64,000 nucleotides of DNA from an uncultured Bacteroidia bacterium (GTDB lineage Bacteria > Bacteroidota > Bacteroidia > Bacteroidales > F082): NCBI GenBank assembly GCA_902785755.1, contig CACZZO010000002.1, forward strand, positions 62,001 through 126,000. The letters are read 5' to 3'. Below the pieces are notes generated by a model, which was not told the DNA's origin, did no database searches, and saw only the letters and a list, made by a program, of their open reading frames with translations. Of the stretch, positions 17,535-26,552 are shown one piece after another. The position numbers were made by a program, and so were the translations under genes. The stretch's first letter is position 1. Each line of letters opens with the position of its first letter.

Positions 17535-20500
17535 ATGAACTTTGAGTTTTTGAACAACCGACGGGTCTTCAGCCAACTCCACAGCCTTTGCTGCGAGTCC
17601 GAAAAGTATGTCGTGGCCATGCCCGAGGTGTCGGCACTCAAGTCGAGGTCGGCTCTGGAATCGATGGTGAAGATTTTCTACACGGCCAAGTACGGCGACT
17701 ATGACAGAAGCGCAAGGCTGTTCGACCTCGTCCAAAATGCCCAATTCAGCAACTTCATGGACGACTCCATGATGAGCACCATCCACCTTATCCGCAAGAT
17801 TGGCAACAACGCAGCCCATTCCCAACCTGTCACCAAGGCGCACGCCATGGCTGCGCTTGAAGCCTTGTACTACTTCACCCACGAGATGATGCACTTCTTC
17901 GGCACCTACGAGGAATATCCGCGTTTCAACCGTGCCGATTACGCCGTCACCGAAAAGCCGACAGAGGAGGTGAGTAAGGCCGATGAAGAGGAAATCGTGG
18001 TCGACAAGGAGGAAGTCAAGGAGTGCCAAGTCAATACGACGGAGACGAAACTGAAATCGGCGGTTGATTTCAACGAGGACGAAACCCGGAAGATCTATAT
18101 CGACACGGCACTGCAAGAGGCTGGATGGGAGTTCGCAAAGGCCAAAGGCCGTGGCGCACACGGCAAGGTGGGCACCGAAATTGTAGTGAGAGGAATGCCC
18201 GACGGGAAGGACGGCAGGGCCGACTATGTGCTGTTTGATGAAGACGGTCTGCCGCTCGCCGTGATAGAGGCCAAGCGCACCTCGAAGAGCGAGGAGGAAG
18301 GCGCGGCACAAGCCAAGGCCTACGCCGATTGCCTACAAAGGATGTATGGCTGTGCAAGGCCGGTGGTGTTCTACACCAATGGCTACAAGGTGATGATGGA
18401 AGATGGCCGAGGCTATCCTGCACGTCGTGTGTATGGCTATTACAGCAAGGACGAACTTCATTCGCTCATTGTGAGGCGCAATTTGAAGAAAATCGAAGAC
18501 GACAAGATAAAGCCGGAGATTTCGGACCGTTACTTCATCCAGGAAGCCTGCACTGCCGTTTGCGAGTCGCTCAACGAAATGCACAGAAAGCAACTGATAG
18601 TGATGGCCACGGGCACGGGCAAGACCCGCTGCACCGTTGGCCTTGTCGATATTTTGCAGCGCAACGATTGGGTGAAAAACGTGCTGTTTTTGGCCGACCG
18701 TAAGGAGTTGGTGAAGCAGGCCAAAGGCGACTTCGTCAAGTATATGCCTGACGCCACGATTTGCGCTATCTCCGAAGAGACAAAGGACAAGCGCGACTAT
18801 AACGCCAACATCATCCTTTCGACCTACAACACCATCCTCAACCTTATTGACTCCGACAAAAAGACCTACGGCATCGGGCGTTTTGACTTGATTGTTTCCG
18901 ACGAATGTCATCGTACCATCTACAACAAATACCGCGCAATCTTCCGCTATTTCGACAGTCTGATGCTGGGCTTGACCGCCACCCCGAGAGAGCAGGTGAA
19001 CCTGACCACCTACGACTTGTTTGATTTGCCCCATGGCGTTCCCACCTACAACTATGATTTCGAGAAGGCGGTGAAAGAAGGCTACTTGGTGAATTTCAGA
19101 GCCAAGAACCGCACGACGAGACTCCTGCAAAGCGGCCTGAAATATGACGACCTTACCGAAGAGGAGAAAGAGGAGTTCGAGTTGACCTTCGTTGACGACG
19201 ACGGCAACATTCCCGATTGGGTTGCCGGTGCCAACTTCTTGAACAACATCCTAAACAAAGACACCATTGACGCGATGCTACAAACCTTGATGAAAGAGGG
19301 CTTGCGCATCAAAGGCGGCGAGGATTTGGGCAAGACGATTATCTTTGCGCAAAAGCATGAAGTTGCCGAGCGTATTGTCAGCCGATTCAAGGAGTTGTAC
19401 CCGAAATATGGCGACGACTACTGCAAGGTGATTGACTACAAGACCCCGATGGCGGATGTCGCCATCGATGATTTCAAAGGTGCCGACAAGATGCCGAGGA
19501 TAGCCGTTTCAGTGGCCATGTTGGACACGGGCATCGACGTGCCCGAAGTCCTGAATTTGGTCTTCTACAAGCGCGTGATGTCAAAAATCATGTTTTGGCA
19601 GATGATTGGTCGTGGCACGAGAAAGTGTGAAGACTTGAATGTGTTCTCGCCCAGCAGCGACTATTTCCTTGAAAAGAGCGAAGATGCTACTTTCGCCTCG
19701 CATAAGGACAAGCAAGGTTTCTTCATCTTTGACTTTTGCGGCAACTTCGACTACTTCGGAATGCGTTCGGACGGAAAAGAAGGCCGAAAGGGGAGGACGC
19801 TCACGCAAGAAATCTATGTGACCAAGGCCGAAATGATTTGCGAGTTGCAGTCTTTCAAGCATCAAGAGATTGCGGAGCACAAGGCCTATTATGAGGCGTT
19901 GCGCAACGATTGGATGTCGAGGGTGAGAGAACTGAAGCGCAGTAAGGTGAATGTCCACTATAACTTGAAGTATGTGGACAAATACTCGGAAGAAAAGACT
20001 TGGGAATACATCAGCGCCATCGACTACAGGGAACTCATCAGCGAGGTTGTCCCTTTGTTGGAATCAGTCGGCGGCGACGAGAGCGCCAAGCGGTTCGATT
20101 TGTGCGTGTATCGTATCGAAGCCGCATTCTTGGAAGGCAACAAGAACTACAACAAACTGATTAAGAGAGTTGTGGATATTTGTAATGCCTTGCTCGAAAA
20201 GTCAACGCTGAAGGAAATCAGGGAGAATGTGGCGCGACTGAAATACTACATTTCAGACGAGTTTTGGAATGCCCAAAGCATCACGAGTCTGGAAAGCCTT
20301 CGCAATGAGATTCGGGGATTGGTGCATTACATCTATGACGAAACCACCGAGTTCCGATACACCAATTTCACCGATGAGGTGGTAGAACTGGAAGACCCGC
20401 AAGGCATTGTGCCGTCGTTCAAGGACTATAGGACGAGGGTAGAGGAGTACTTGGCGCGTCACACCAACACGGGCGTGATTATGAAAATCAAGAGCCTGAT

Positions 20501-20927
20501 CCCCTTGACTGCCGCTGATGTTGAAGAACTACAGCGGTTGTTGTGGCAGGAGTTGGGTTCAAAGGAAGAATACGATGCCGTGGCCAAGGGTAAATCCTTG
20601 GGCGCTTTTGTGAGAAAGATTGTCGGCCTCGACCAAATGGCCATCAATGAATTGTTTGGCCAGTATTTGAGGGATTACCATTTCAACGCCAGGCAACAAG
20701 AGTTCCTTAACCTCATTGTGGGCTATGTTAGGGAGAACGGAGATATAGAGGCGGAAGACCTTATAAATGAGATGCCATTCAAACAAATTGAATACATGGA
20801 CTTCTTTGACGATACAGATGTGGTGTATGGCTTTGTTGACCGTTTGCACGATGCAATTGAAGGGCGGAAAGTGATGGTGTATCAGCAAGATTATTATCCG
20901 GTTACAATGGCCGCTGGAGGAGATTAA
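17535..20927 (+). CDS. hsdR: Type I restriction enzyme R subunit
   Basis: At 1130 residues this is a complete motor/nuclease subunit. An N-terminal DUF4145-like domain (about 1-130, with RKIGNNAAHS) is followed by the HsdR nuclease with Asp in GRADYVLF near 226 and Glu-x-Lys in VIEAKR near 243. The helicase has Walker A ATGTGKT near 357, SDECHR near 456, GLTATP, and motif VI IGRGTRKCEDL. The end is an EcoEI-type C-terminal domain. It forms the hsdMSR operon, starting 35 bp after hsdS. All key residues are present, so it should be functional. Confidence 0.97.
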   Translation: MNFEFLNNRRVFSQLHSLCCESEKYVVAMPEVSALKSRSALESMVKIFYTAKYGDYDRSARLFDLVQNAQFSNFMDDSMMSTIHLIRKIGNNAAHSQPVTKAHAMAALEALYYFTHEMMHFFGTYEEYPRFNRADYAVTEKPTEEVSKADEEEIVVDKEEVKECQVNTTETKLKSAVDFNEDETRKIYIDTALQEAGWEFAKAKGRGAHGKVGTEIVVRGMPDGKDGRADYVLFDEDGLPLAVIEAKRTSKSEEEGAAQAKAYADCLQRMYGCARPVVFYTNGYKVMMEDGRGYPARRVYGYYSKDELHSLIVRRNLKKIEDDKIKPEISDRYFIQEACTAVCESLNEMHRKQLIVMATGTGKTRCTVGLVDILQRNDWVKNVLFLADRKELVKQAKGDFVKYMPDATICAISEETKDKRDYNANIILSTYNTILNLIDSDKKTYGIGRFDLIVSDECHRTIYNKYRAIFRYFDSLMLGLTATPREQVNLTTYDLFDLPHGVPTYNYDFEKAVKEGYLVNFRAKNRTTRLLQSGLKYDDLTEEEKEEFELTFVDDDGNIPDWVAGANFLNNILNKDTIDAMLQTLMKEGLRIKGGEDLGKTIIFAQKHEVAERIVSRFKELYPKYGDDYCKVIDYKTPMADVAIDDFKGADKMPRIAVSVAMLDTGIDVPEVLNLVFYKRVMSKIMFWQMIGRGTRKCEDLNVFSPSSDYFLEKSEDATFASHKDKQGFFIFDFCGNFDYFGMRSDGKEGRKGRTLTQEIYVTKAEMICELQSFKHQEIAEHKAYYEALRNDWMSRVRELKRSKVNVHYNLKYVDKYSEEKTWEYISAIDYRELISEVVPLLESVGGDESAKRFDLCVYRIEAAFLEGNKNYNKLIKRVVDICNALLEKSTLKEIRENVARLKYYISDEFWNAQSITSLESLRNEIRGLVHYIYDETTEFRYTNFTDEVVELEDPQGIVPSFKDYRTRVEEYLARHTNTGVIMKIKSLIPLTAADVEELQRLLWQELGSKEEYDAVAKGKSLGAFVRKIVGLDQMAINELFGQYLRDYHFNARQQEFLNLIVGYVRENGDIEAEDLINEMPFKQIEYMDFFDDTDVVYGFVDRLHDAIEGRKVMVYQQDYYPVTMAAGGD

Positions 20928-21042
20928 CGTAGTTGAACTGTTTTATTAGTATCGAAATAGGTTCAAAGACATTCCATATCAAGGTGGGTGAATGGTGAGG
21001 ATTTTCCAAAAGCAATAAATCTTTTTATTTCGTTTACTATAT

Positions 21043-21103
21043 CAACCGCTTCTTTCCATAAAACGGTTGTCATACTAACCGAAAACATTATAATTCGGTT
21101 AGT
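21043..21103. terminator. Two hairpins between converging hsdR and DUF2007 genes
   Basis: CAACCG at 21043-21048 pairs with CGGTTG at 21065-21070. CTAACCGAA (21076-21084) pairs with TTCGGTTAG (21095-21103) across a 10-nt loop. The T-runs are short, so this could be a weak bidirectional terminator. Nothing else is visible in the 244-bp gap. Confidence 0.4.
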
Positions 21104-21171
21104 GCAATAACCTTTTTCCATCCTTGCCGACATTTTGAGTTAGTTGGAATGACCTATTAAGTATTGAGCCT

Positions 21172-21414
21172 TTACTCCCCCTCCATTTCCCCAACATTAA
21201 TCTCATCCAAAAGCAGCATGGCTTTGTCGTAGTCCTTGTCGAAGACATAAACCGAGGCGTCGCCTTGGATGGTGCCTGCCGCCCAGCCGGCCACGAGGCT
21301 CTCTTCCTGGAAGTTGCGGATGAGGAACTGGATGTCGTTGTTAGCGAGTACGCTGCCGATGTATTCCGCATTGATTACCGAGCCGGAATAAACTCTCTTG
21401 ATTTCGTTGTCCAT
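21172..21414 (-). CDS. DUF2007 domain protein
   Basis: An 80-residue protein matching the DUF2007 pattern: KRVYSGSVINAEYIGSVLANNDIQFLIRNF at the start, an AGWAAGTIQGDASVYVFDKDYDKAMLLLDE core and an acidic tail. DUF2007 proteins are small, cytoplasmic and putatively signal-related; a firm function is not known. The ATG at 21414 is chosen over upstream in-frame starts because it matches the family N terminus. It is the last gene of a nine-gene minus-strand run, 38 bp after the EamA gene. Confidence 0.85.
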   Translation of the reverse strand: MDNEIKRVYSGSVINAEYIGSVLANNDIQFLIRNFQEESLVAGWAAGTIQGDASVYVFDKDYDKAMLLLDEINVGEMEGE

Positions 21415-21452
21415 GATGTCAGTTTTTTGGTGATGCTGCAAAGGTATGCAAA

Positions 21453-22376
21453 TTATTTTGATTTCCTGTCCACATTCAACATTACAATCGCGAACAACAT
21501 CACAAAAGCGGCAATCCACTGCACGGGGGAATACTTTGTCCCGTTGACGAAATAGTCCAACACCACGGCGGTGATGGGGTACATCAGTTCAAGGAAGGTG
21601 GACAGCGAGGCTTTCACATGGCGTAAGCCGTAGTAATACAAGAAGATGGCTCCCGAACCCGTGGTCAGGCCGATGAGGGCGATGAAGAACCAATTGCGTG
21701 GCGTGACTTGCGAGAAATCGCCGATATGGCCTGCAAAAAGCACGATGACGAGCATGATGAGCGTGGTGAAGCCATAGCGGAAGAAGGTGGAACTGACGAA
21801 GGAATAGTTGCCCAAAATCTTCTTGGAAAACACCGTCGAACTGCCGAAGGAGAAAGCCGCCAACAACGAGAGCAATGCCGCATAAACCGTGGTGATGCCC
21901 TCGGTGCTGAAATCGGGGAGCGACCAGCCGAAGGTGAGGAAATAGCCTCCAACCAAAGCGATGCCGGCCCATAGCGCAAAGTGCTTCTTGATGCGTTCTT
22001 TCAGGATGATGCGTGCCAAAATGACGGCAAAGACGGGTTGCAGTTTCTGGAGCAAAACCACGACGGACAGGCTGTTGAAATGTAACAAAAACAGCGACTT
22101 GACGATGGCCAAAGTGCCCAAGGCACCGCCAAACAAGGCGATGAGCAGGAAATAGACCAAGTCGGAGCGCGACATGGTTTTCAGATGGCGGTATTCCCTG
22201 AAGAAAAACACGTTCATCAGTGCGAAGGGGCAGAGGTGAATGACGAAGACCACGAAGGCCGTGTTGAGGTTGTAGAGTTGCGGGGTGAGCAGGATGCCGT
22301 CCACGCCCCAAAGCATGGCGGAGAGGGCCACAGCCAACGCCCCGATGAGTTTGGTATTTTGTTGGTTGTCTTTCAT
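21453..22376 (-). CDS. EamA/DMT-family transporter
   Basis: A 307-residue membrane protein with about ten hydrophobic segments in two homologous five-helix halves, as in drug/metabolite transporters. The first half starts ALSAMLWGVDGILLTPQLY. The second contains ALLSLLAAFSFGSSTVFSKK, the usual EamA repeat motif. Substrates in this family vary widely (amino acids, nucleosides, metabolites) and cannot be assigned here. It lies 12 bp after the phosphodiesterase gene in the same operon. Confidence 0.9.
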   Translation of the reverse strand: MKDNQQNTKLIGALAVALSAMLWGVDGILLTPQLYNLNTAFVVFVIHLCPFALMNVFFFREYRHLKTMSRSDLVYFLLIALFGGALGTLAIVKSLFLLHFNSLSVVVLLQKLQPVFAVILARIILKERIKKHFALWAGIALVGGYFLTFGWSLPDFSTEGITTVYAALLSLLAAFSFGSSTVFSKKILGNYSFVSSTFFRYGFTTLIMLVIVLFAGHIGDFSQVTPRNWFFIALIGLTTGSGAIFLYYYGLRHVKASLSTFLELMYPITAVVLDYFVNGTKYSPVQWIAAFVMLFAIVMLNVDRKSK

Positions 22377-22388
22377 TTTGAATTGCTG

Positions 22389-23294
22389 TTATGGCTTGAA
22401 AACGCTTAAAATGGGCTTGCCGCGCCACGCCGAAGGCGTTTCCAAACCAAGGATGTAAGCGATGGTGGCAGCAATATCGTATTGCACCACAGGCGCTTCA
22501 ATCAAGTGACCAGATTTCACGTTCTTACCAAATACGACAAAAGGACTCTCCATGTCTTCCATCGCCAAGGTGCCGTGGCCTTGCTCGTGACCGCCGTGGT
22601 CGCCCGTGACGATGATGATGGTGTCGTCGTAAATGCCAGCGTCTTTGAGGGCTTGGATGATGCGTCCCACGCAAACATCAATGCGGGCAAGGTAATCGTA
22701 ATAGCTCTCGGTGTACCAACCGCTACTGTGTCCGGTGCCATCAATGCCGTCGAAGACGGGGATGAACAGCATGGGCTTTTTGTCTATGATATACTGTACG
22801 ATATGGTCGCAATTGCGCTCCACCGACTTCCAGTCTTCCTTGAAATCCTTTATATGGCTAATGGACAGCGTGTCAATGACATATTTTATGCCTTCCCATT
22901 CGTGGGTGCAGCCAGTTTCGGCTTCGGGGTATTGCTCGCGGACAAGGGAAAAAATGGTGGGGAAGATGCCGTGGGCATTGGTGGACATTGGGTTAACGTC
23001 GGGCGTTTTGGAGTTCCAGGTGGTGTGGCCATGCACTTCAGGACCGGCCCCCATGAACATGCTCGCCCAATTGACACCCGAGCTTGAAGGGATAACGGAA
23101 CGCTTGTGCATCGTATAACTACCGTTATATATGAGGCTTAACAGGTTGGGCACGTCGTGTGCTTTATCAAAGTCGTGGGAGGCCCAACCGTCGAGGCCGA
23201 TCAAAACGACATGTTTCGCCATCGGGGGTGTCTGCGCTTTCGTTGTAAAGATGAAGGCAAACAAGAGCATGAAAAGAAAACAAAGGTGTCGCAT
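22389..23294 (-). CDS. Secreted type I phosphodiesterase / alkaline phosphatase family protein
   Basis: A 301-residue enzyme with a signal peptide of about 20 residues ending FTTKAQ. Metal-site motifs of the nucleotide pyrophosphatase/phosphodiesterase superfamily are present: VLIGLDGW, a nucleophile region PSSSGVNWASMFMG, DGIDGTGHSSGW, and TGDHGGHEQGHG. It probably hydrolyses phosphodiester or pyrophosphate bonds in the periplasm or at the cell surface. It lies only 4 bp after pnuC, which is suggestive: periplasmic hydrolysis of dinucleotides could yield nicotinamide mononucleotide or riboside for PnuC (inference). Confidence 0.88.
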   Translation of the reverse strand: MRHLCFLFMLLFAFIFTTKAQTPPMAKHVVLIGLDGWASHDFDKAHDVPNLLSLIYNGSYTMHKRSVIPSSSGVNWASMFMGAGPEVHGHTTWNSKTPDVNPMSTNAHGIFPTIFSLVREQYPEAETGCTHEWEGIKYVIDTLSISHIKDFKEDWKSVERNCDHIVQYIIDKKPMLFIPVFDGIDGTGHSSGWYTESYYDYLARIDVCVGRIIQALKDAGIYDDTIIIVTGDHGGHEQGHGTLAMEDMESPFVVFGKNVKSGHLIEAPVVQYDIAATIAYILGLETPSAWRGKPILSVFKP

Positions 23295-23298
23295 AGTG

Positions 23299-24015
23299 TT
23301 ATTGTCTTAATAGTTTGTCATTGGCAGTGGCTTCCTTCTCCCAGCGCACGCACATGATGATGGAATTGATGAGATAAACCACATACATCATTGTAATAGG
23401 GAAGTTTCCCGCTTTGATATACATGAAAATGCTGACGCAATTGATGGCAATCCAAAGCCACCACTGCTCGCTGAACATCCTGACCATCAGTATCATGGCC
23501 ACGACTTGCATCACGGCTTTGGCCGAATCTGCAAAAGGCGCGATGTCGTTGGTGAAATATTTCATCAACAGGCCGAATCCCACTGTGCCCACGATGATGA
23601 CAGCCAAACTGATGAATCTCGACTTGTTCGGCATGTGGATTTTCATCACTTCGTGGGTTTCGTGGTTTATGTTTTTAGCCCAAGTGAAGAAGCCCACAAA
23701 CTGCATTACGAAGTTGTAGACAGTCACGCCGAAATCGGCATAGAGTCTGGAAATCAGCGTAATGTAAATCATCAGGCAACAATGGATGAAGCCGAAGAGG
23801 TAATTGGACAGTTTGCCCTTGCCGCCCAAAACCACGTTGATGATGCCGCAAGCCGCCGCCACAATGTGAATCCAATAGAATTGGTCGCTGGCTTTGTCGT
23901 ATTTGAACAAGATGGACATCACTGTGATAATGACGCTCACCAGCACTAACCAGATGATGTCGAAAGGCTTCCATCCTTTGAGGTCTTCTTTGATTAAGTG
24001 TTTGATTTTCTGCAT
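23299..24015 (-). CDS. pnuC: PnuC-family nicotinamide riboside/mononucleotide transporter
   Basis: A 238-residue inner-membrane protein with about seven hydrophobic segments and the PnuC pattern. This includes ACGIINVVLGGKGKLSNYLFG in the first half and MFSEQWWLWIAINCVSIFMY in the last, where the Trp/Asn residues line the substrate path. PnuC transports nicotinamide riboside; relatives (PnuT, PnuX) carry thiamine or riboflavin. No TPP or FMN riboswitch was seen upstream, so the NAD-precursor role is preferred. It overlaps the hydrolase gene by 22 bp. Confidence 0.9.
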   Translation of the reverse strand: MQKIKHLIKEDLKGWKPFDIIWLVLVSVIITVMSILFKYDKASDQFYWIHIVAAACGIINVVLGGKGKLSNYLFGFIHCCLMIYITLISRLYADFGVTVYNFVMQFVGFFTWAKNINHETHEVMKIHMPNKSRFISLAVIIVGTVGFGLLMKYFTNDIAPFADSAKAVMQVVAMILMVRMFSEQWWLWIAINCVSIFMYIKAGNFPITMMYVVYLINSIIMCVRWEKEATANDKLLRQ

Positions 24016-24935
24016 GATGAATCTTTGATTTGTTGTTTTTTTATGTTGTTCGTAATCTCCTTTAAAGCCCTAAACCCCTCTGGTATCGGGAACATGGCGA
24101 AGGTGTGGAACATGCCTGCATACTCGCGGAAGATGCCTGTTTTGCCGGCTTTTTCGTAGGTTTCCTTGAGGAACAATGAATCAGGCTGGAGGATTTCGTC
24201 GGTTCCGAAGTAAACGCTCAGGTTGTCGACACCGCTGAAGTCGCCGAAAACAGGGCTGACCCACGGATGCTGGGCGGGCAAATCGCCTTGCCAAACGGCA
24301 TTGAGGGTGATGACACGGTCGAGTTGGAGCATGGGGTCTTTCTCCTGCAACGCCCTCATTTCCTGTTCTTTGCTGTGGCTCAGGTCGACGCAAGGGGAGA
24401 GCAGGGTAGTGGTCAAGGGCTTTTGCCAGCCGTTTTTGTGGGCTTCTTGGGCTACCACCAAACACAAGCAAGCCCCCGCCGAGTCGCCGACAAGGTGAAT
24501 CTCGTCATATTGCCTTGATTCAGAGATGTTTTTGTAGAAATCCAACACAGTTTGCACGGAAAACGCGCAAGTGTATTCCGGCGACTTGGGATAGACGGGC
24601 ATCAGTGCGTCATAATGCGTGCGCAGGCAAAGGTCGTGCAGAAAGCGCCAATGGAAAAACACGGGCGGATAGATGTATGCGCCGCCGTGGAGGTATAGGA
24701 TAAGTTTTCGTGAAGGATGGTCATGCCTGAAAACCTGCATCTCAAATCCTGTTGAGGCGACAAATTTTTCCTCTTCGGTGAAAAATCCCCTGAAATAGCG
24801 CGGTATGCGCACGGTTCGGCGGTTTTCGCGGCGGCAATGCTCCAATTCTTCCTGCACTTCTTCAGGCGAGGCATCGCGCAACTGCTTGAACATCAGTTTC
24901 AAATATTTCTCTGTAAAGGCAATTCCTACATTCAT
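23994..24935 (-). CDS. Alpha/beta hydrolase of the hormone-sensitive-lipase type
   Basis: A 313-residue esterase-like protein with the oxyanion motif LYLHGGAYIYPP and the nucleophile elbow GDSAGA. The Asp of the triad is probably in FGTDEIL and the His in MFHTFAMFPIPEG. There is no signal peptide. It probably hydrolyses short-chain esters; the natural substrate is unknown. The end overlaps pnuC, so it belongs to the same transcript. The upstream 58-bp gap holds a 14-bp tandem repeat. Confidence 0.9.
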   Translation of the reverse strand: MNVGIAFTEKYLKLMFKQLRDASPEEVQEELEHCRRENRRTVRIPRYFRGFFTEEEKFVASTGFEMQVFRHDHPSRKLILYLHGGAYIYPPVFFHWRFLHDLCLRTHYDALMPVYPKSPEYTCAFSVQTVLDFYKNISESRQYDEIHLVGDSAGACLCLVVAQEAHKNGWQKPLTTTLLSPCVDLSHSKEQEMRALQEKDPMLQLDRVITLNAVWQGDLPAQHPWVSPVFGDFSGVDNLSVYFGTDEILQPDSLFLKETYEKAGKTGIFREYAGMFHTFAMFPIPEGFRALKEITNNIKKQQIKDSSCRKSNT

Positions 24936-24961
24936 ATCTTTATTATACTTTCAACATTAAA

Positions 24962-24993
24962 CAAACTCTCAACTCTAAACTCTCAACTCTAAA
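24962..24993. repeat. 14-bp tandem repeat
   Basis: AAACTCTCAACTCT occurs at 24962-24975 and 24976-24989, followed by AAAC. The same unit recurs at 36340-36364. It fills most of the gap between the MscS and hydrolase genes. Confidence 0.8.
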
Positions 24994-26214
24994 CTAATGC
25001 TTCTGGTAGATCTTCAGGTCAAACATGGGCGCGGCGGCAATGATGTGGTCGAAGATGTCGCTTTGGATTTCTTCGTAGTTGACCCACCGTTTGTCGCTGC
25101 TGAAAGTGTAAATCTGCAACGGCACGCCAAATTCGGTAGGTTGCATCTGGCGCACCATCATCGTGAGGTTGTGGTTCAACTTGGGATTGTTGTTGATGTA
25201 AGCCTTGATGTAGGCGCGGAAAACGCCCAAGTTGGTCTGTTGGCGACCGTTCAGTATCTCGTTAGTGTCGATGTTGTTGGCTTTGTTGTATTCAATTATA
25301 TCTTCCTCTTTCTGAATGAGATAGTCTTTGATTAGGGAATAACGCTTGTATTTCTCAACCATCTCAGGCGTGCAGTAGCGGATGGTGTTAACATCGATAT
25401 TTATGGTGCGTGCAATGCGTCGTCCGCCCGATTCCGACATGCCGCGCCAGTTGGTAAAGGGATTGGAAACCAAGTTGTAAGTCGGGATGGTGGTGATGGT
25501 GTTGTCCCAATTCTGCACTTTCACGGTGGTCAGGTTGATTTCTATGACATTGCCGTCGGCGGGACCCATCACAATCCAGTCGCCGAGGCGAAGCATGTCG
25601 TTGATGGAAAGTTGCAGGCCGCCCACGAATCCCTTGATGATGTCCTGGAAAATCAGCAGAATGACCGCCGACATGGTACCCAAACTGAGGAGGATATTGC
25701 TGATTTTGGTGCCCAAAACAAAGGCGATGATGACCAAGCCTGTCAGGACGTAAAGCACGATTTTTGTGACTTGCACCATGCCGGTAAGCGGCTTGGTTTT
25801 CGACATTTCGCGGGTGTTGTACAAATCTTCTCCAGTCGTGACGAAAGCACTGATAATCATGGTGCAAATGACGATTTCGAAGATGTTGACCAGTTTCATA
25901 AGGAAAGCCGCCGTTTCAGGGAAGTGGGGGAGGGCGTTGTCAACCAAAGCGCCTGTGATGAGGGCGGGAATGAGCAGGCAAATGCGCCCGATGACCTTGT
26001 TTTTAATGAGAAGGTCGTCGTATTTGTTCGTCGAAAGTTGGATGATTCGGTAGACGGTCTTCTTGATTATGAATTTGATTATGAAGTAGATAATAATGCT
26101 TACAATCACCACCGACAAAGCGGCAACCGTTTCGGCAATGCTTGTCGAAAGGCTTTGGCTAAGGCCCATCCTGAGATTGAGGTTTTTCAGGATTTCTAAG
26201 TATTTTACGATCAT
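24994..26214 (-). CDS. MscS-family mechanosensitive ion channel
   Basis: A 406-residue membrane protein with four to five N-terminal hydrophobic segments. The pore-lining helix and beta domain follow: FVGGLQLSINDMLRLGDWIVM, GNVIEINLTTVKVQNWDNT and TTIPTYNLVSNPFTNW. A soluble C-terminal domain finishes the protein. This family releases solutes after hypo-osmotic shock. The size and the large periplasmic-side insertion resemble YbdG-type channels. The ATG overlaps the SUI1-family stop as ATGA. Confidence 0.92.
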   Translation of the reverse strand: MIVKYLEILKNLNLRMGLSQSLSTSIAETVAALSVVIVSIIIYFIIKFIIKKTVYRIIQLSTNKYDDLLIKNKVIGRICLLIPALITGALVDNALPHFPETAAFLMKLVNIFEIVICTMIISAFVTTGEDLYNTREMSKTKPLTGMVQVTKIVLYVLTGLVIIAFVLGTKISNILLSLGTMSAVILLIFQDIIKGFVGGLQLSINDMLRLGDWIVMGPADGNVIEINLTTVKVQNWDNTITTIPTYNLVSNPFTNWRGMSESGGRRIARTINIDVNTIRYCTPEMVEKYKRYSLIKDYLIQKEEDIIEYNKANNIDTNEILNGRQQTNLGVFRAYIKAYINNNPKLNHNLTMMVRQMQPTEFGVPLQIYTFSSDKRWVNYEEIQSDIFDHIIAAAPMFDLKIYQKH

Positions 26215-26552
26215 ATTCCGCTGATTTTGGTTTTGGTGTATCCTTTTTGGAGCAACATGGCCAGCACTTTCTCACGGAAGTCGCCTTGCAACAGGATTTC
26301 GCCGTCTTTGGTGCTGCCGCCCACGCCGCAGGCCGATTTCAACTCTTTTCCCAAGACGGCCAAATCGAAGTCGGAGCCTTGGAAGCCGGTGATGAGGGTG
26401 ACTTTCTTGCCGCCGCGCTGTTTCTTGTCGAGCATTACGCGCAGGTTTTGCTTGGCGGGTTCGAGCGTTATGGCTTCTTCCTCGCCGTAATCGAAAACGA
26501 AGTTGGGGTTGGTGGAATATACTGTGCCGTTGTTGTCACTTTTGTGTTTCAT
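26211..26552 (-). CDS. SUI1/eIF1-family translation factor (YciH-like)
   Basis: A 113-residue protein whose C-terminal 75 residues are a SUI1 domain: a basic stretch near KKQRGGKKVTLITGF, then KSACGVGGSTKDGEILLQGDF and a KGYTKTK tail. Bacterial YciH-type proteins bind the small ribosomal subunit and discriminate initiation complexes. The N-terminal 35 residues are acidic and poorly conserved. Its start overlaps the lipid kinase gene by 17 bp. Confidence 0.93.
   Translation of the reverse strand: MKHKSDNNGTVYSTNPNFVFDYGEEEAITLEPAKQNLRVMLDKKQRGGKKVTLITGFQGSDFDLAVLGKELKSACGVGGSTKDGEILLQGDFREKVLAMLLQKGYTKTKISGI

Noticed and set aside
20928..21171. Possible small RNA or tRNA gene between hsdR and DUF2007
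   Set aside because: Hairpins are present, but there is no cloverleaf, no promoter box and no clear T-run.
24936..24993. Riboswitch upstream of the pnuC group
   Set aside because: The gap is only 58 bp and is filled by a 14-bp tandem repeat. No TPP, FMN or NAD-II-like core was seen.
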